A stretch of DNA of 32,845 bases from Clostridia bacterium (GCA_017453305.1 JAFTKJ010000010.1:1-32845), one strand, 5' to 3'. Counted from the stretch's first letter, positions 6,735 through 14,886 are shown. Numbers and translations: made by a program. The notes: a model not told the origin generated them from the sequence alone.

Positions 6735-8882
6735 TTATTTCTTCTCAGCCTCTACGTAGTAGCTCTTGCCAGCCTCTTCCCAAACGGGGTTCGGGAAGGG
6801 AGCGAAGATGGATACCAGCTTACCCTGCGCATCAATGTAGGTATACTGGAGGTAATCCTTCAGCTCGGTCTTCGTAAATACTGCGGGAACGTAGTAGTTA
6901 GAAGCGATCTTGCTCAAATGATCTGCATTGATGACCTCTGCATGCTGGTTGAAGAGGACGGGAATGATTGCCATATCAGCAATGAGCATTTCCTCAGCCT
7001 TGTGCAGCAGCTTAGCCTTTTGAGCAGCCCAATCGGAGGAGTTGGTGGAAGGAGTGATACCGTTATCACTGTAAACCTTCTTTACGATGTCGTAAACAGC
7101 TTGGAACTCTTCCTTTGTATCATAAATACCCAGGAAGTCGGAATCGTTTTCTCTGTCAAGGTTTGCAAAGTAGGGAACATAGTAAACAGCTTCCATCAAA
7201 TTGTTGTACTCTTCGCTGTCATATCCGGTTCTGTTAGGATTGAGCTCATAGTTGTCGGAAGACATGTTTACAGCCATGCCTGCAAAGGACTTTGCAAAGT
7301 TTGCCAATACGGAGTAAGCATCTGCGGTGAATGCGTTGTAATCGTAAGTGATAACCTCGTAGTTAGCACGGGTGATTGCTTCTACAAACAGATCGTCGCA
7401 AATATCAAGAGACTTGTTGTTTGCCTCGTCTGCAATTGCCTTGAGGACGTCGTTATTCACGATGGTCTCAACTTCCTGTACGGTAACGTTAAAGCCAAGA
7501 GACGTCCAAGCCTCTGCGATCATGTTGGTAGCAACGATGTTTACGTCATCGTAAGCAGCAACCTTGATAGTGAAGGAATACTTGGAGGGATCGGTAATGC
7601 CGGCAGCGTTCAGCTTTTCAACTGCCTTATTCTTGTTTGCGCCGGTAGCGATCAGATCGGTTGCCTGGGAACGGAAGGTGGTAGCATTCTTGCCAGCACC
7701 GGTTTCAAACACGCCGTAGGGAACCAAACCGGTTGCAGCCTTTGCGTAAACGACAGCCTTGCGGATTGCTTCACGGTCAATTACAAGAGAGAGCGCTTCG
7801 CGAACGTTCTTGTCGGCAAAGAGGTAAGTACCCTCGCCGCCGTCATCGATCAGCGCATTCTGGTTCAGGGAGCATACAAAGGTGGAAAGGGAATCCTTTA
7901 CCTGTACGTTCTGTGCGATAAAGCCGTTGGCATCGGCACGCATGGAGCAGGGGATATCACCAATGTAGAAGAGGTGACCTGCCTTGTACTCGGACTCGAT
8001 CTCCTCGGGAGTCAGAGAGCAGTTGACCAGCAAGCGGTAAGGAGTTACTGCGGAGTCAACAACGTCGCGCTCTGCATTGCGGTAGTAGTTGGGGTTGCGC
8101 TCCAGATAGAACCAAGCAAGCTTCTTGACCTGGTAGTCAGCCATGCCGGTGCTGATAACCTTGCCGTACTCGTCCTGGGAGTAGTCATCCTTAAAGGTTA
8201 CGTCGGTTACGTCAACGTACTGGGTTCTGCCAAGCTTAAAGGGACCGCTGGTCACCATGGTAGAGCTTTTCTTAGCCCAGTCGGGATCCTTTTCGATGTA
8301 GCTCTCGGGCAGGGGAGCGGTAGCAATGCTTGTCAGGTTGAGAATAAAGCGCTCGTAATCAATAGGAGCCTCGAAGAAGATGGTAACCACTCTCTGAGCG
8401 GAAGCCTCAACGCCAAGGTTATCGATGGATTCATCGCCTTCCTTTACGGCGCGTGCGTTCTTAATATCAAACAGAAGAGAAGCAGCCTCAAAGCTGTTGT
8501 TGGGATTGAGCAAACGCTTCCAAGCGTATACAACGTCATCTGCGGTAACGGGAAGACCGTTACTCCAAGATGTATTTTTCAGATTGAGTTGGAGAGTGAA
8601 CTCATTTTCTTCAAAATCCTCGGTGTACTTATAAGAGTTAACCAGGGAATTTTGTACCTTTCCCTCTGCATCCAGAGTGAACAGGGTTTCAAACATCAAG
8701 CTTACGATATTGCGTGTGCCATTGTTGTAATTTGCATAAGCGGGATCAAAGTTGTAGATCTCGTCCGTCAAATACATGGTGATGAAGGCACCCATATCGT
8801 CCTCGTTGCGTTGTGCGCAAGCGGAGAGGCAGGGAATCAACATCAATACACACAATAAGAGTGCAAAGACCTTTTTGAACAT
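6735..8882 (-). CDS. Oligopeptide ABC transporter substrate-binding lipoprotein (OppA-like)
   Basis: Extracytoplasmic solute-binding protein, family 5, that captures peptides for an ABC importer. A lipoprotein signal peptide is clear: MFKK, a hydrophobic core, and the lipobox LSAC with Cys22. After it come SBP_bac_5 landmarks: FETLFTLDAEGKVQNSLVNSYKYTED, then LKNTSWSNGLPVTADDVVYAWKRLLNP (the W-x-DG-x-PvtAdDV signature), NVREALSLVIDREAI, and a long C-lobe with AEEMLIADMAIIPVLFNQHAEV near the end. The 715 residues exceed the usual 540-600 for OppA/DppA. GAGGAGG precedes the ATG. No permease or ATPase gene is adjacent, so it is an orphan binding protein here and must share a transporter encoded elsewhere. 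Confidence 0.93.
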   Translation of the reverse strand: MFKKVFALLLCVLMLIPCLSACAQRNEDDMGAFITMYLTDEIYNFDPAYANYNNGTRNIVSLMFETLFTLDAEGKVQNSLVNSYKYTEDFEENEFTLQLNLKNTSWSNGLPVTADDVVYAWKRLLNPNNSFEAASLLFDIKNARAVKEGDESIDNLGVEASAQRVVTIFFEAPIDYERFILNLTSIATAPLPESYIEKDPDWAKKSSTMVTSGPFKLGRTQYVDVTDVTFKDDYSQDEYGKVISTGMADYQVKKLAWFYLERNPNYYRNAERDVVDSAVTPYRLLVNCSLTPEEIESEYKAGHLFYIGDIPCSMRADANGFIAQNVQVKDSLSTFVCSLNQNALIDDGGEGTYLFADKNVREALSLVIDREAIRKAVVYAKAATGLVPYGVFETGAGKNATTFRSQATDLIATGANKNKAVEKLNAAGITDPSKYSFTIKVAAYDDVNIVATNMIAEAWTSLGFNVTVQEVETIVNNDVLKAIADEANNKSLDICDDLFVEAITRANYEVITYDYNAFTADAYSVLANFAKSFAGMAVNMSSDNYELNPNRTGYDSEEYNNLMEAVYYVPYFANLDRENDSDFLGIYDTKEEFQAVYDIVKKVYSDNGITPSTNSSDWAAQKAKLLHKAEEMLIADMAIIPVLFNQHAEVINADHLSKIASNYYVPAVFTKTELKDYLQYTYIDAQGKLVSIFAPFPNPVWEEAGKSYYVEAEKK

Positions 8883-8948
8883 GGTAAAAACCTCCTCAAT
8901 GAAAGAAAAATAAACCGCTGTGTCTCAAAAGACACTATATACCCCTTT

Positions 8949-8977
8949 ATTATATACTATTTTTCATCAAAATTCAA
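8949..8977 (-). promoter_or_regulatory. SigA-type promoter of the peptide-binding protein gene
   Basis: On the minus strand TATAAT (8949-8954) lies 17 bases after TTGAAT (8972-8977). A small palindrome, TGTCTTTTGAGACA at 8921-8934, lies in the untranslated leader. Confidence 0.75.
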
Positions 8978-8998
8978 TAGGTTACCAATTTTTTTAAT

Positions 8999-9028
8999 GT
9001 ATATTTTGTTAACTTTTTTATGAAATTA
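8999..9028 (+). promoter_or_regulatory. Possible SigG-type promoter of gpr
   Basis: GTATA (8999-9003) matches the SigG -35 pattern GHATR. After 18 bases comes GAAATTA (9022-9028), a partial match to CATNHTA. Position fits forespore expression of gpr, but the region is very AT-rich and the match may be chance. Confidence 0.35.
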
Positions 9029-9035
9029 ACAATAA

Positions 9036-9965
9036 ATGATGATACGGACGGAGGAACAACTGAAATTGAAGGAATTTGTAAGAAGCGATCTTGCCTCCGA
9101 GATGATGGAGGATCACGCCAAAGGTCTTGACGGAGTTGATTTGCACAGGCGCCGTGCGGGGGAGTTTTTGATCACGGAGCTTTCGGTGCGTACTCCTGCG
9201 GGAGCTGCGAAATTGGATAAACCGTGCGGGAGATATCTGACTTTGGAGTGTGGGAGGATCGATCGCTTGGATGTGGAAAAGTCACGTGCGCTTGCGCATT
9301 TGCTTGCGGGTGAGCTGCGCGGTATGGGACAGCGTCTGACGGGGAAGCGGATCGACGCCTCTTTTTGCGTTTTTGTTGCGGGGCTTGGTAATGCCGAGCT
9401 GACGGCGGATGCGCTGGGACCCGAAACGGTTCGCAGATTGAGTGTTACGCGGCATTTGCGTGAACACGAGGAGCAAATTTATCGCAAGATCGGTTGTGCC
9501 TCAGTTGCCTCCTTGGCTCCCGGTGTGTTAGGGCAGACGGGAATTGAAACGGGAGAGATCCTGCGCGGTATTGTGAATGCGATACACCCGGATTTGATTT
9601 TGGTTGTTGATGCCTTGAGCGCGCGAAGCTGCGATCACCTCTCTACTACGGTACAGCTCTCCGATGTGGGAATTGCGCCCGGCTCCGGCGTAGGCAACCA
9701 CCGCACGGCAATCAATCGGGAGAGCATGGGGGTACCCGTCATTGCCATGGGGGTTCCCACGGTGGTCAATTCCGCAACGCTTGTTTACGATGCCTTACAA
9801 GAGGCGGGTATCACAAGCGAGAATCAAAATTTACAACGCGTGCTGGAGCGTGGAAAAAGCTTTTTCGTCTCCCCCAAGGAGTGCGACGTGATCTGTGACA
9901 AAGTGGCAGATCTGTTTTCTATGGCGATCGGCATGGCGTTTGCTTCCATGCTGGTCATGGAATAA
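9036..9965 (+). CDS. gpr: Spore germination protease GPR
   Basis: Atypical aspartic protease that degrades small acid-soluble spore proteins early in germination. It acts in the spore core and is made in the forespore as a zymogen that self-processes. The conserved blocks are VRSDLASEM (15-23), AGLGNAELTADALGPETV with the catalytic Asp125, TRHL, APGVLGQTGIET (161-172), VVDALSAR with catalytic Asp192, SDVGIAPGSGVGNHR and VPVIAMGVPTVV. The 309 residues are shorter than the roughly 370 of Bacillus Gpr because of a reduced C-terminal insertion. The ATG at 9036 has no visible ribosome-binding site. An in-frame TTG at 9066 follows GGAGG (9050-9054) by 11 bases and may be the real start. spoIIP follows, as in Bacillus. 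Confidence 0.96.
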   Translation: MMIRTEEQLKLKEFVRSDLASEMMEDHAKGLDGVDLHRRRAGEFLITELSVRTPAGAAKLDKPCGRYLTLECGRIDRLDVEKSRALAHLLAGELRGMGQRLTGKRIDASFCVFVAGLGNAELTADALGPETVRRLSVTRHLREHEEQIYRKIGCASVASLAPGVLGQTGIETGEILRGIVNAIHPDLILVVDALSARSCDHLSTTVQLSDVGIAPGSGVGNHRTAINRESMGVPVIAMGVPTVVNSATLVYDALQEAGITSENQNLQRVLERGKSFFVSPKECDVICDKVADLFSMAIGMAFASMLVME

Positions 9966-10021
9966 TTCTCTTTCCAAAAGCATAAAATGGAGAAAAATAC
10001 AATGCTTTGGAGGATTTTCTC

Positions 10022-11059
10022 ATGGGCTTGCATCCAATTGCCGTTCATGGCGGCGCAACAGACGCCCCTCACGTCACACTCTCACCCCACCCGTATCGGC
10101 GTTCACGTTATATCGGTCTGCTTCTGATCTTTTGCGCTGTCTTCGTCGCCGGCTTTGCCGTTACCGAAATCTGGCGCGCGCAGGATCAAAGCTTGCAAGA
10201 GGAAGGGATTCCCGGGGAGAGCACATTGCAAAACGACGCACTTTTGCCGCCTGTGGCAGAGCCTCCAAGCCTTGGCATTCCAGACGGTGCCACACCAATC
10301 GTCACACGCGATCTTTCCGCAACGGAGCTTGGCGCTTTTTATATCAACAACGCAACCGCCTACTCTCCAAGCCTTGAAGCTTTGATGGAAACAGATGTTT
10401 CCTCTTCCATCACAGAGGCACCGCTGGTTTTGATCCTGCACACTCATACAAGTGAGGGATATGCAAATGAAGAAGCTGAATTTTTTGAGGGCGACGTTGG
10501 GGAGTTGACATATACAAGGCAAGAGGACCAAAACGTGCTTGCAGTTGGAAAGGCGCTTGCCGAAACCCTGAAAGAAAAAGGCATCACCGCACTGCATTGT
10601 ACGGTGATGCACGATCAGCCTTCGCTTGGCGGTTCTTATGAACGCGCCGCAGAGAGCATTCGATTTTTTCTGGAGCAATATCCCAGCATCCGATACGTCA
10701 TTGACTTGCATCGGGACGCGGTAATGACGGAGGCGGGGGAATACGTTCGGGCTGTTGCCGAAACCTCCGAGGGGGCAGTGGCGCAGGTCATGCCCGTGGT
10801 GGGCAGTGACGGCGGCGGAACGCCGTGTGAAAATTGGGAAGGAAATTTGGCACTTGCATTACAGCTTCGTGCCGCTTTGAATGCCGAGGGCACGCCTGTG
10901 TGCCGTCCGATCTATTTGCGGAATTCTACGTATAATCAAGAGCTTGCGCCGTTCTCACTTTTACTTGAAATCGGGACGGGAGGCAATTGTATTGAAGAAG
11001 CGGAGCGCGCGGCTGTGCTGGTGGGGGAGGAGCTTGCGAAATTGATTCATCCTTATTGA
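10022..11059 (+). CDS. spoIIP: Stage II sporulation protein P
   Basis: Peptidoglycan amidase/endopeptidase of the DMP (SpoIID-SpoIIM-SpoIIP) complex that thins septal peptidoglycan and drives engulfment at the mother-cell membrane. The 345 residues have a basic N-terminus (YRRSRY, 25-30), one membrane anchor (about 31-49), a variable linker, and the catalytic domain from about 133: LHTHTSEGY (139-147) with the metal-binding His and Glu, VIDLHRDA (226-233), an NSTYNQELAPFSLLLEIG stretch near the C-terminus, and the terminal helix. ATG 10022 is chosen because GGAGG (10009-10013) precedes it by 8 bases; a TTG at 10007 would add five residues without a usable site. It lies 56 bases after gpr, conserved gpr-spoIIP synteny. 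Confidence 0.95.
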   Translation: MGLHPIAVHGGATDAPHVTLSPHPYRRSRYIGLLLIFCAVFVAGFAVTEIWRAQDQSLQEEGIPGESTLQNDALLPPVAEPPSLGIPDGATPIVTRDLSATELGAFYINNATAYSPSLEALMETDVSSSITEAPLVLILHTHTSEGYANEEAEFFEGDVGELTYTRQEDQNVLAVGKALAETLKEKGITALHCTVMHDQPSLGGSYERAAESIRFFLEQYPSIRYVIDLHRDAVMTEAGEYVRAVAETSEGAVAQVMPVVGSDGGGTPCENWEGNLALALQLRAALNAEGTPVCRPIYLRNSTYNQELAPFSLLLEIGTGGNCIEEAERAAVLVGEELAKLIHPY

Positions 11060-11361
11060 CGGCGCAGACAAAGGAACTCGACACCAAGGATCAAGGAGCC
11101 AATCAAAACGCCCATGCCAAGCCCAAGCACACCATTTTCCATGGCACCGATAATTCCAATGAAAGCAACCAGGCAAAGCCCCAAGGAAGCCGCGCGGACA
11201 ATGGCACGTACGCGTGCGCCGGAGAGCGCTGCAAGCAAAGCGGCAAGCATGCAAAGCAGGTTGTCCAATGCTTTTTTGGTTTTGGTTTCAGTGTTGAAAT
11301 ATGCTTCAAGAATATCGTTATTGGAAGCAACTTGGCTGTTTCTTTCATAATAAGTGTTCAT
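11053..11361 (-). CDS. Small two-helix membrane protein, unknown function
   Basis: A 102-residue protein I do not recognise. The N-terminal 35 residues are polar (MNTYYERNSQVASNNDILEAYF-type, Asn/Thr-rich). Two to three hydrophobic segments follow: about 35-47, 56-73 and 78-97. The last contains Gly repeats (NGVLGLGMGVLIGSLILG), a helix-packing pattern. The ORF is judged real because GAGGTG lies 6 bases before the ATG and a consensus promoter stands at 11404-11432. Its 3' end overlaps the last 7 bases of spoIIP in convergent orientation, with no terminator between them. Confidence 0.7.
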   Translation of the reverse strand: MNTYYERNSQVASNNDILEAYFNTETKTKKALDNLLCMLAALLAALSGARVRAIVRAASLGLCLVAFIGIIGAMENGVLGLGMGVLIGSLILGVEFLCLRRQ

Positions 11362-11403
11362 TTTTACACCTCACAAATCCATAAATGGAATTCTTACGAT
11401 GCT

Positions 11404-11432
11404 ATTATAGCAGATAAAATTCTGTTTGTCAA
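11404..11432 (-). promoter_or_regulatory. Consensus SigA promoter for the 102-aa membrane protein
   Basis: Perfect hexamers on the minus strand: TTGACA (complement of 11427-11432), 17 bases, TATAAT (complement of 11404-11409), with a TGC extended -10. Expected to be strong and active in growing cells. Confidence 0.88.
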
Positions 11433-11473
11433 TAGGTTTTTTCCAAAAAAAGAAAAATTTTTTCAAAAACCTC

Positions 11474-11502
11474 TTTACAAATTGGAAAATTCGTGTTATA
11501 AT
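11474..11502 (+). promoter_or_regulatory. SigA-type promoter of the S24 repressor gene
   Basis: TTTACA (11474-11479), 17 bases, TATAAT (11497-11502), 30 bases before the ATG at 11533. It is divergent from the promoter at 11404-11432; the -35 elements are only about 40 bases apart, so one protein could affect both. Confidence 0.82.
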
Positions 11503-11532
11503 ATTGCCGTAATCGGAAAAAGGAGGAGTAAA

Positions 11533-12357
11533 ATGGAATCCTATTTAGATAGAATCAAGCAGATCAAAAACGATCGCAAAATGACAAACGAGCAGCTCTC
11601 CGAGCGGTCAGGAATTCCGCTTGGAACCTTGAGCAAGATCCTGGCGGGTATGAGTGATTCTCCAAAGCTTTCCAACATTGTAGCACTCTGCAGTGCCTTG
11701 GATTGTTCGGTGGAATACGTGGTCAGCGGTGTGCCCGAAAATACGAATAACTATACCTTAACAAATGAAGAAATCCGCATGATCGAAGCTTTTCGCTCAC
11801 TCGATTCCTTCGGACGTGATTTGGTCGAAACCGTGGTGTTCAAGGAGCAGGCGCGTGCTATGTCTCAGCCCGCGCAGGCAAAGGAGGAGACGCCCGCAAA
11901 GATGGAAAAATCTTCTGTCGGCGGTGGTGCACGCATCCTGACACCGCGCACGCTCGGTCGTTATGCAGGGGAGGTCACACGCTCCGGCAAGCGCCCCATC
12001 ACTCTCTACGAGCTTCCCGTATCCGCAGGTGTCGGCGTGTATCTTGACGAGGCGGACGCCGCAAGCATCAACATTCCCGACAACGAAAAAACCGCCGATG
12101 CTGACTATGCTTTGCGCATCAGCGGAAACAGTATGGAGCCGAAATATCACGACGGCGATATTCTGCTGGTTCGCTATGCGGATAGTGTGGACGTTGGGGA
12201 ATTGGGTATTTTCCTTTTGGATGGAAGCGGCTTTTTCAAGGTGTTTGGCGGAGACCGTTTGCTGTCCTTGAATCCCGATTACGGACCAATCCTTTTGAAG
12301 GATTTTGCCGACGTTCAATGTAAGGGAGCCGTGGTCGGCAAGCTGAAAAGAAAATAA
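11533..12357 (+). CDS. XRE-family repressor with S24 (LexA/CI-like) self-cleavage domain
   Basis: A cytosolic DNA-binding regulator of 274 residues. An N-terminal XRE helix-turn-helix (about 4-65) contains MTNEQLSERSGIPLGTLSKILAG, with VEYVVSG closing the domain. A charged linker of Ala, Glu and Lys follows (about 100-150). The C-terminal LexA/CI-type peptidase domain (160-272) has a candidate cleavage dipeptide Ala165-Gly166 in LPVSAGVG, the nucleophile Ser200 in ISGNSMEP, DGD at 207-209, and the general-base Lys236 in GFFKVF. All self-cleavage elements are thus present. GGAGGAG precedes ATG 11533. The radC-family gene follows directly, suggesting a DNA-damage or stress-linked unit. No other phage genes are nearby, so this is probably a chromosomal repressor. 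Confidence 0.93.
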   Translation: MESYLDRIKQIKNDRKMTNEQLSERSGIPLGTLSKILAGMSDSPKLSNIVALCSALDCSVEYVVSGVPENTNNYTLTNEEIRMIEAFRSLDSFGRDLVETVVFKEQARAMSQPAQAKEETPAKMEKSSVGGGARILTPRTLGRYAGEVTRSGKRPITLYELPVSAGVGVYLDEADAASINIPDNEKTADADYALRISGNSMEPKYHDGDILLVRYADSVDVGELGIFLLDGSGFFKVFGGDRLLSLNPDYGPILLKDFADVQCKGAVVGKLKRK

Positions 12358-12368
12358 AGGTGTCCGTT

Positions 12369-13166
12369 ATGCATGAAAATCATCGACAAAGAATGCTTGA
12401 AAGGGCAATGAAAAACGGATTTGATTCCTTTCACGATCATGAAATTTTGGAAATGCTTTTGTATCACAGCATCCCACGCGCCGATACCAATCCCATTGCG
12501 CACGAGTTGTTGGAACGCTTTGGGCGGTTCGACCTCGTTTTGGAGGCATCGGGGGATGAGATGAAGGATATCAAAGGGATGGGGGACCGTAGTGCCTTTC
12601 TTCTACATTTGATCCGCGAATCGGCGCGCCGTTATACCAAGGCAGTCATCCAAACGGGAAAATGCTTTGATAATATCAAGGCGATTGCAGAGTACGCCAA
12701 CGCATGCTTCGTCGGGACTACCTGCGAGCATTTGTACATGTTTCTCTTCAATAACAAAATGGAGATGATCGATTCGATCCTTCTCTCCGTTGGATCTGTC
12801 AACAGTGCCGAAATTCCATCGCGTATTATGCTGGAAAAGGCGATCTTCAAAAAGGCGTCCTGCGTGGTGTTGGCACACAATCATCCACATGGAACGGCTG
12901 TTCCTTCCGATTGTGATATCGACATGACCTATCGTGTCGCGGAGATCTTTGAGCTGGTCAATATTCCGCTTTTGGAGCATTTGATCATTGCAGAAAATCG
13001 GTTTGTTTGCATTATGAAAAACAATTATCGGCTGCATAACACTCTGTCTTCTTTGCCAAAGAACACTTTTTTGATAGATATGAAGAATTTTTTAAACGTA
13101 GAGGGGAACAACTATTTGTTTGACGATCCCTTCGAGCTTGCAAAGCCCTCTACCAAGGAGGATTAA
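12369..13166 (+). CDS. radC: RadC-family JAMM-domain protein
   Basis: A 265-residue member of the RadC/DUF2466 family. Residues 1-90 hold a helix-hairpin-helix-like region (LLERFGRFDLVLEASGDEMKDIKGMGDRSAFLL), and the rest is a JAB/MPN metalloprotease-like fold. Metal-binding residues are present: Glu148 in SAEIPSR, His170 and His172 in LAHNHPHG, and Asp183 in PSDCDIDMT. Despite the old name, a role in DNA repair is not established. ATG 12369 is preferred to GTG 12360 because an AAAGGTG site lies about 5 bases before it. It starts 11 bases after the S24 repressor stop and is surely co-transcribed with it. The usual HNHPSG motif reads HNHPHG. The terminal 30 residues are an extra polar tail. 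Confidence 0.92.
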   Translation: MHENHRQRMLERAMKNGFDSFHDHEILEMLLYHSIPRADTNPIAHELLERFGRFDLVLEASGDEMKDIKGMGDRSAFLLHLIRESARRYTKAVIQTGKCFDNIKAIAEYANACFVGTTCEHLYMFLFNNKMEMIDSILLSVGSVNSAEIPSRIMLEKAIFKKASCVVLAHNHPHGTAVPSDCDIDMTYRVAEIFELVNIPLLEHLIIAENRFVCIMKNNYRLHNTLSSLPKNTFLIDMKNFLNVEGNNYLFDDPFELAKPSTKED

Positions 13167-13186
13167 CCCCCTCTCGATAGAAGAAG

Positions 13187-13230
13187 AAAGCAAGGCAAAC
13201 GCATTTTTGGGTTTGCCTTGCTTTTTGTTT
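13187..13230. terminator. Bidirectional terminator between radC and eno
   Basis: A perfect 14-bp stem, 13187-13200 with 13211-13224, has T-rich sequence on the plus side (13222-13233) and an A/G-rich side on the left that gives CTTTCTTCTTC on the minus strand. It serves radC and plausibly eno from the other side. Confidence 0.85.
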
Positions 13231-13231
13231 T

Positions 13232-14548
13232 TTAACCTACTGTGGCAGGCTTGCGGGAGGGAATTGCGGTTTGTGACTGCTTTTCAAAACCATACCGAGC
13301 CCCTGCGCCCAGTGCCGATTCAATGCGCAACAAGCGATTGTATTTGGCAACGCGCTCGCTTCGGCAAGGTGCGCCCGTTTTGATTAAGGGTGCGGAAACA
13401 GACACGCAAAGATCCGCCAAGGTCGTGTCTTCGGTCTCTCCGCTACGGTGCGAGGGAATATACCCGTATCCCGCGCTGCGTGCGGTTTGAATGACGTTCA
13501 AGGTCTCGCTCAGCGTACCGATCTGATTCGGCTTGATGAGAATGGTATTGCCTGCATGGCGACGAATGCCTTCTTTTAATCTTTTTTCATTCGTTACAAA
13601 AAGATCATCGCCCACCAAAAGGATCTTGTCACCAAGAATTTCGGTCATGTGTGTCCAGCCTTCAAAATCACGTTGATCCAAGCCGTCCTCAATCGAAAAG
13701 ATCGGGTATTTGTCGCATAGGTGCTTCCAATTGTCAATCAACTCGGTTCGCGAATAACGCTTTCCGCGTTTGGGCATGCGGTAACTGCCGTCCTCCGAGT
13801 ACCATTCGCTTGAGGCGCAATCCAAAGCAATCTTGACGCGTGCAGTATCATAGCCGCTTTCCTCAATGGCGCGGCAGATCAGCTCCAGTGCCTCTTCGTC
13901 GTCTGAGAGGTTGGGTGCAAAGCCACCCTCGTCTCCTACGGTCGAGGCGTATCCCTCGGAGCGAAGGAGCTTGCCAAGCGTGTGGTAGATCTCGCATCCC
14001 ATGCGCAGTCCCTCCGCAAAGGAGGAAGCACCAACGGGAGCAATCATGAATTCCTGAATTTCCACGTTGTTGGAGGCGTGCGCACCGCCGTTGAGGATGT
14101 TCATCATCGGTACGGGAAGTCGATTTGGATTGGTTCCGCCAAGATAGCGGTAAAGCGGCATGTGGTACCAATTCGCCGCGGCGCGCGCACAAGCCAGGGA
14201 GACCGATAAAATAGCATTGGCGCCCAGGCGACTTTTGTTGTCGGTGCCGTCCAGATCGCACAAAATGCGGTCGATCTCACCTTGCTCGGAGGCGCAAAGT
14301 CCGGAAAGGGCAGGAGAGATGGTCTTAGCAACGCCGGATACAGCTTCGCTCACTCCTTTGCCTCCGTAGCGACGGCGGTCGCGGTCGCGCAATTCACAAG
14401 CTTCATAAATACCGGTTGAAGCACCGGATGGGACGCTTGCAACACCGACGGTGCCGTCTGTTAAAAATACGGTGGATTCTACGGTTGGGTTGCCTCGGGA
14501 ATCGAGAATTTCACGAGCCGAGCAACGTACGATTTGCGGTTTGTTCAT
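13232..14548 (-). CDS. eno: Enolase (phosphopyruvate hydratase)
   Basis: Cytosolic Mg-dependent glycolytic enzyme converting 2-phosphoglycerate to phosphoenolpyruvate. The 438 residues show all signatures: [12 protein letters not shown] (14-25), mobile loop SGAST (41-45), [25 protein letters not shown] with the general-acid Glu, [14 protein letters not shown] and VGDDLFVTN with metal-binding acidic residues, [14 protein letters not shown] with catalytic Lys, and [10 protein letters not shown]. The start is set at ATG 14548 (MNKPQIV) because AAAGGA lies 9 bases upstream; ATG 14554 would leave only 3 bases, and a longer ORF to 14695 is an artefact. The gene has its own promoter (14773-14801) and a structured leader of about 210 bases. 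The C-terminus extends about ten residues beyond the usual end. Confidence 0.98.
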   Translation of the reverse strand: MNKPQIVRCSAREILDSRGNPTVESTVFLTDGTVGVASVPSGASTGIYEACELRDRDRRRYGGKGVSEAVSGVAKTISPALSGLCASEQGEIDRILCDLDGTDNKSRLGANAILSVSLACARAAANWYHMPLYRYLGGTNPNRLPVPMMNILNGGAHASNNVEIQEFMIAPVGASSFAEGLRMGCEIYHTLGKLLRSEGYASTVGDEGGFAPNLSDDEEALELICRAIEESGYDTARVKIALDCASSEWYSEDGSYRMPKRGKRYSRTELIDNWKHLCDKYPIFSIEDGLDQRDFEGWTHMTEILGDKILLVGDDLFVTNEKRLKEGIRRHAGNTILIKPNQIGTLSETLNVIQTARSAGYGYIPSHRSGETEDTTLADLCVSVSAPLIKTGAPCRSERVAKYNRLLRIESALGAGARYGFEKQSQTAIPSRKPATVG

Positions 14549-14554
14549 AAGCAT

Positions 14555-14766
14555 AATTCCTTTCGCAGAAAAAATTGGGTTGACGATATTATCATTGACC
14601 CGAGCGGAGAAGAATATACAGGACGAAGCAAATCGCAGGCTTGGTTTTCGGCAAAAATAAAATGGCACACCGCCGCTTTGTGAGGATGGTGTCATGAGCT
14701 TGACACTTCACAAAAATCTCTACGGTGTGCACAAGGGGGAACCCGACGAGCGCTTGCCCATCGGCA
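14555..14766 (-). promoter_or_regulatory. Long structured 5' leader of eno
   Basis: Between the promoter and the eno start the minus strand can form three nested helices: outer 8 bp (14722-14729 with 14664-14672, GCACACCG/CGGTGTGC), middle 7 bp (TTTGTGA/TCACAAA, near 14708-14714 and 14678-14684) and inner 6 bp (GTGTCA/TGACAC, 14701-14706 and 14689-14694). On the minus strand the 3' side of the outer helix is followed by CATTTTATTTTT, a terminator-like T-rich run. A smaller hairpin (CCGA/TCGG) lies near 14743-14765. This fits an attenuator or a structured RNA. I cannot match it to a known riboswitch class. Coordinates of inner helices are approximate. Confidence 0.5.
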
Positions 14767-14772
14767 TGTTAT

Positions 14773-14801
14773 ATTATACTACATTTTTTTGGATTTGTAA
14801 A
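14773..14801 (-). promoter_or_regulatory. SigA-type promoter of eno
   Basis: On the minus strand TTTACA (complement of 14796-14801), 17 bases, TATAAT (complement of 14773-14778). Confidence 0.85.
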
Positions 14802-14864
14802 TTATCAATTCTAACGAAAATGAAGATGTTTTTTCGTCAAAACGCATATGAAGTAGAAAATAAC

Positions 14865-14886
14865 AGCTGGTTCAATCAGCTTTTTT
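14865..14886. terminator. Weak terminator-like hairpin between suhB-like gene and eno
   Basis: A 5-bp stem, AGCTG (14865-14869) with CAGCT (14877-14881), is followed by TTTTTT on the plus strand and a poorer T-run on the minus strand. It lies after the monophosphatase gene. The stem is short. Confidence 0.3.

Noticed and set aside
6918-8858. A 646-residue open frame opposite the peptide-binding protein
   Set aside because: It is a shadow of the lipoprotein gene on the other strand, with Val/Cys/Gly-rich translation typical of antisense frames.
11056-11532. N-terminal extension of the S24 repressor frame over 11056-11532
   Set aside because: It runs over the convergent membrane gene and both promoters. 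A strong GGAGGAG site and consensus HTH start fix the start at 11533.
11533-13166. Prophage or integrative element marked by the S24 repressor
   Set aside because: No integrase, terminase, portal or attachment repeats are nearby; the neighbours are housekeeping and sporulation genes.
13232-14695. Enolase as a 487-residue protein with an N-terminal extension
   Set aside because: The extension reads through the untranslated leader and the AAAGGA site. MNKPQIV with a site 9 bases before it is the normal enolase start.
14555-14766. Fluoride riboswitch in the enolase leader
   Set aside because: The expected GGCGATG...TGATGGC-type core with its pseudoknot is not seen. The leader has CCGATGGG but not the rest.
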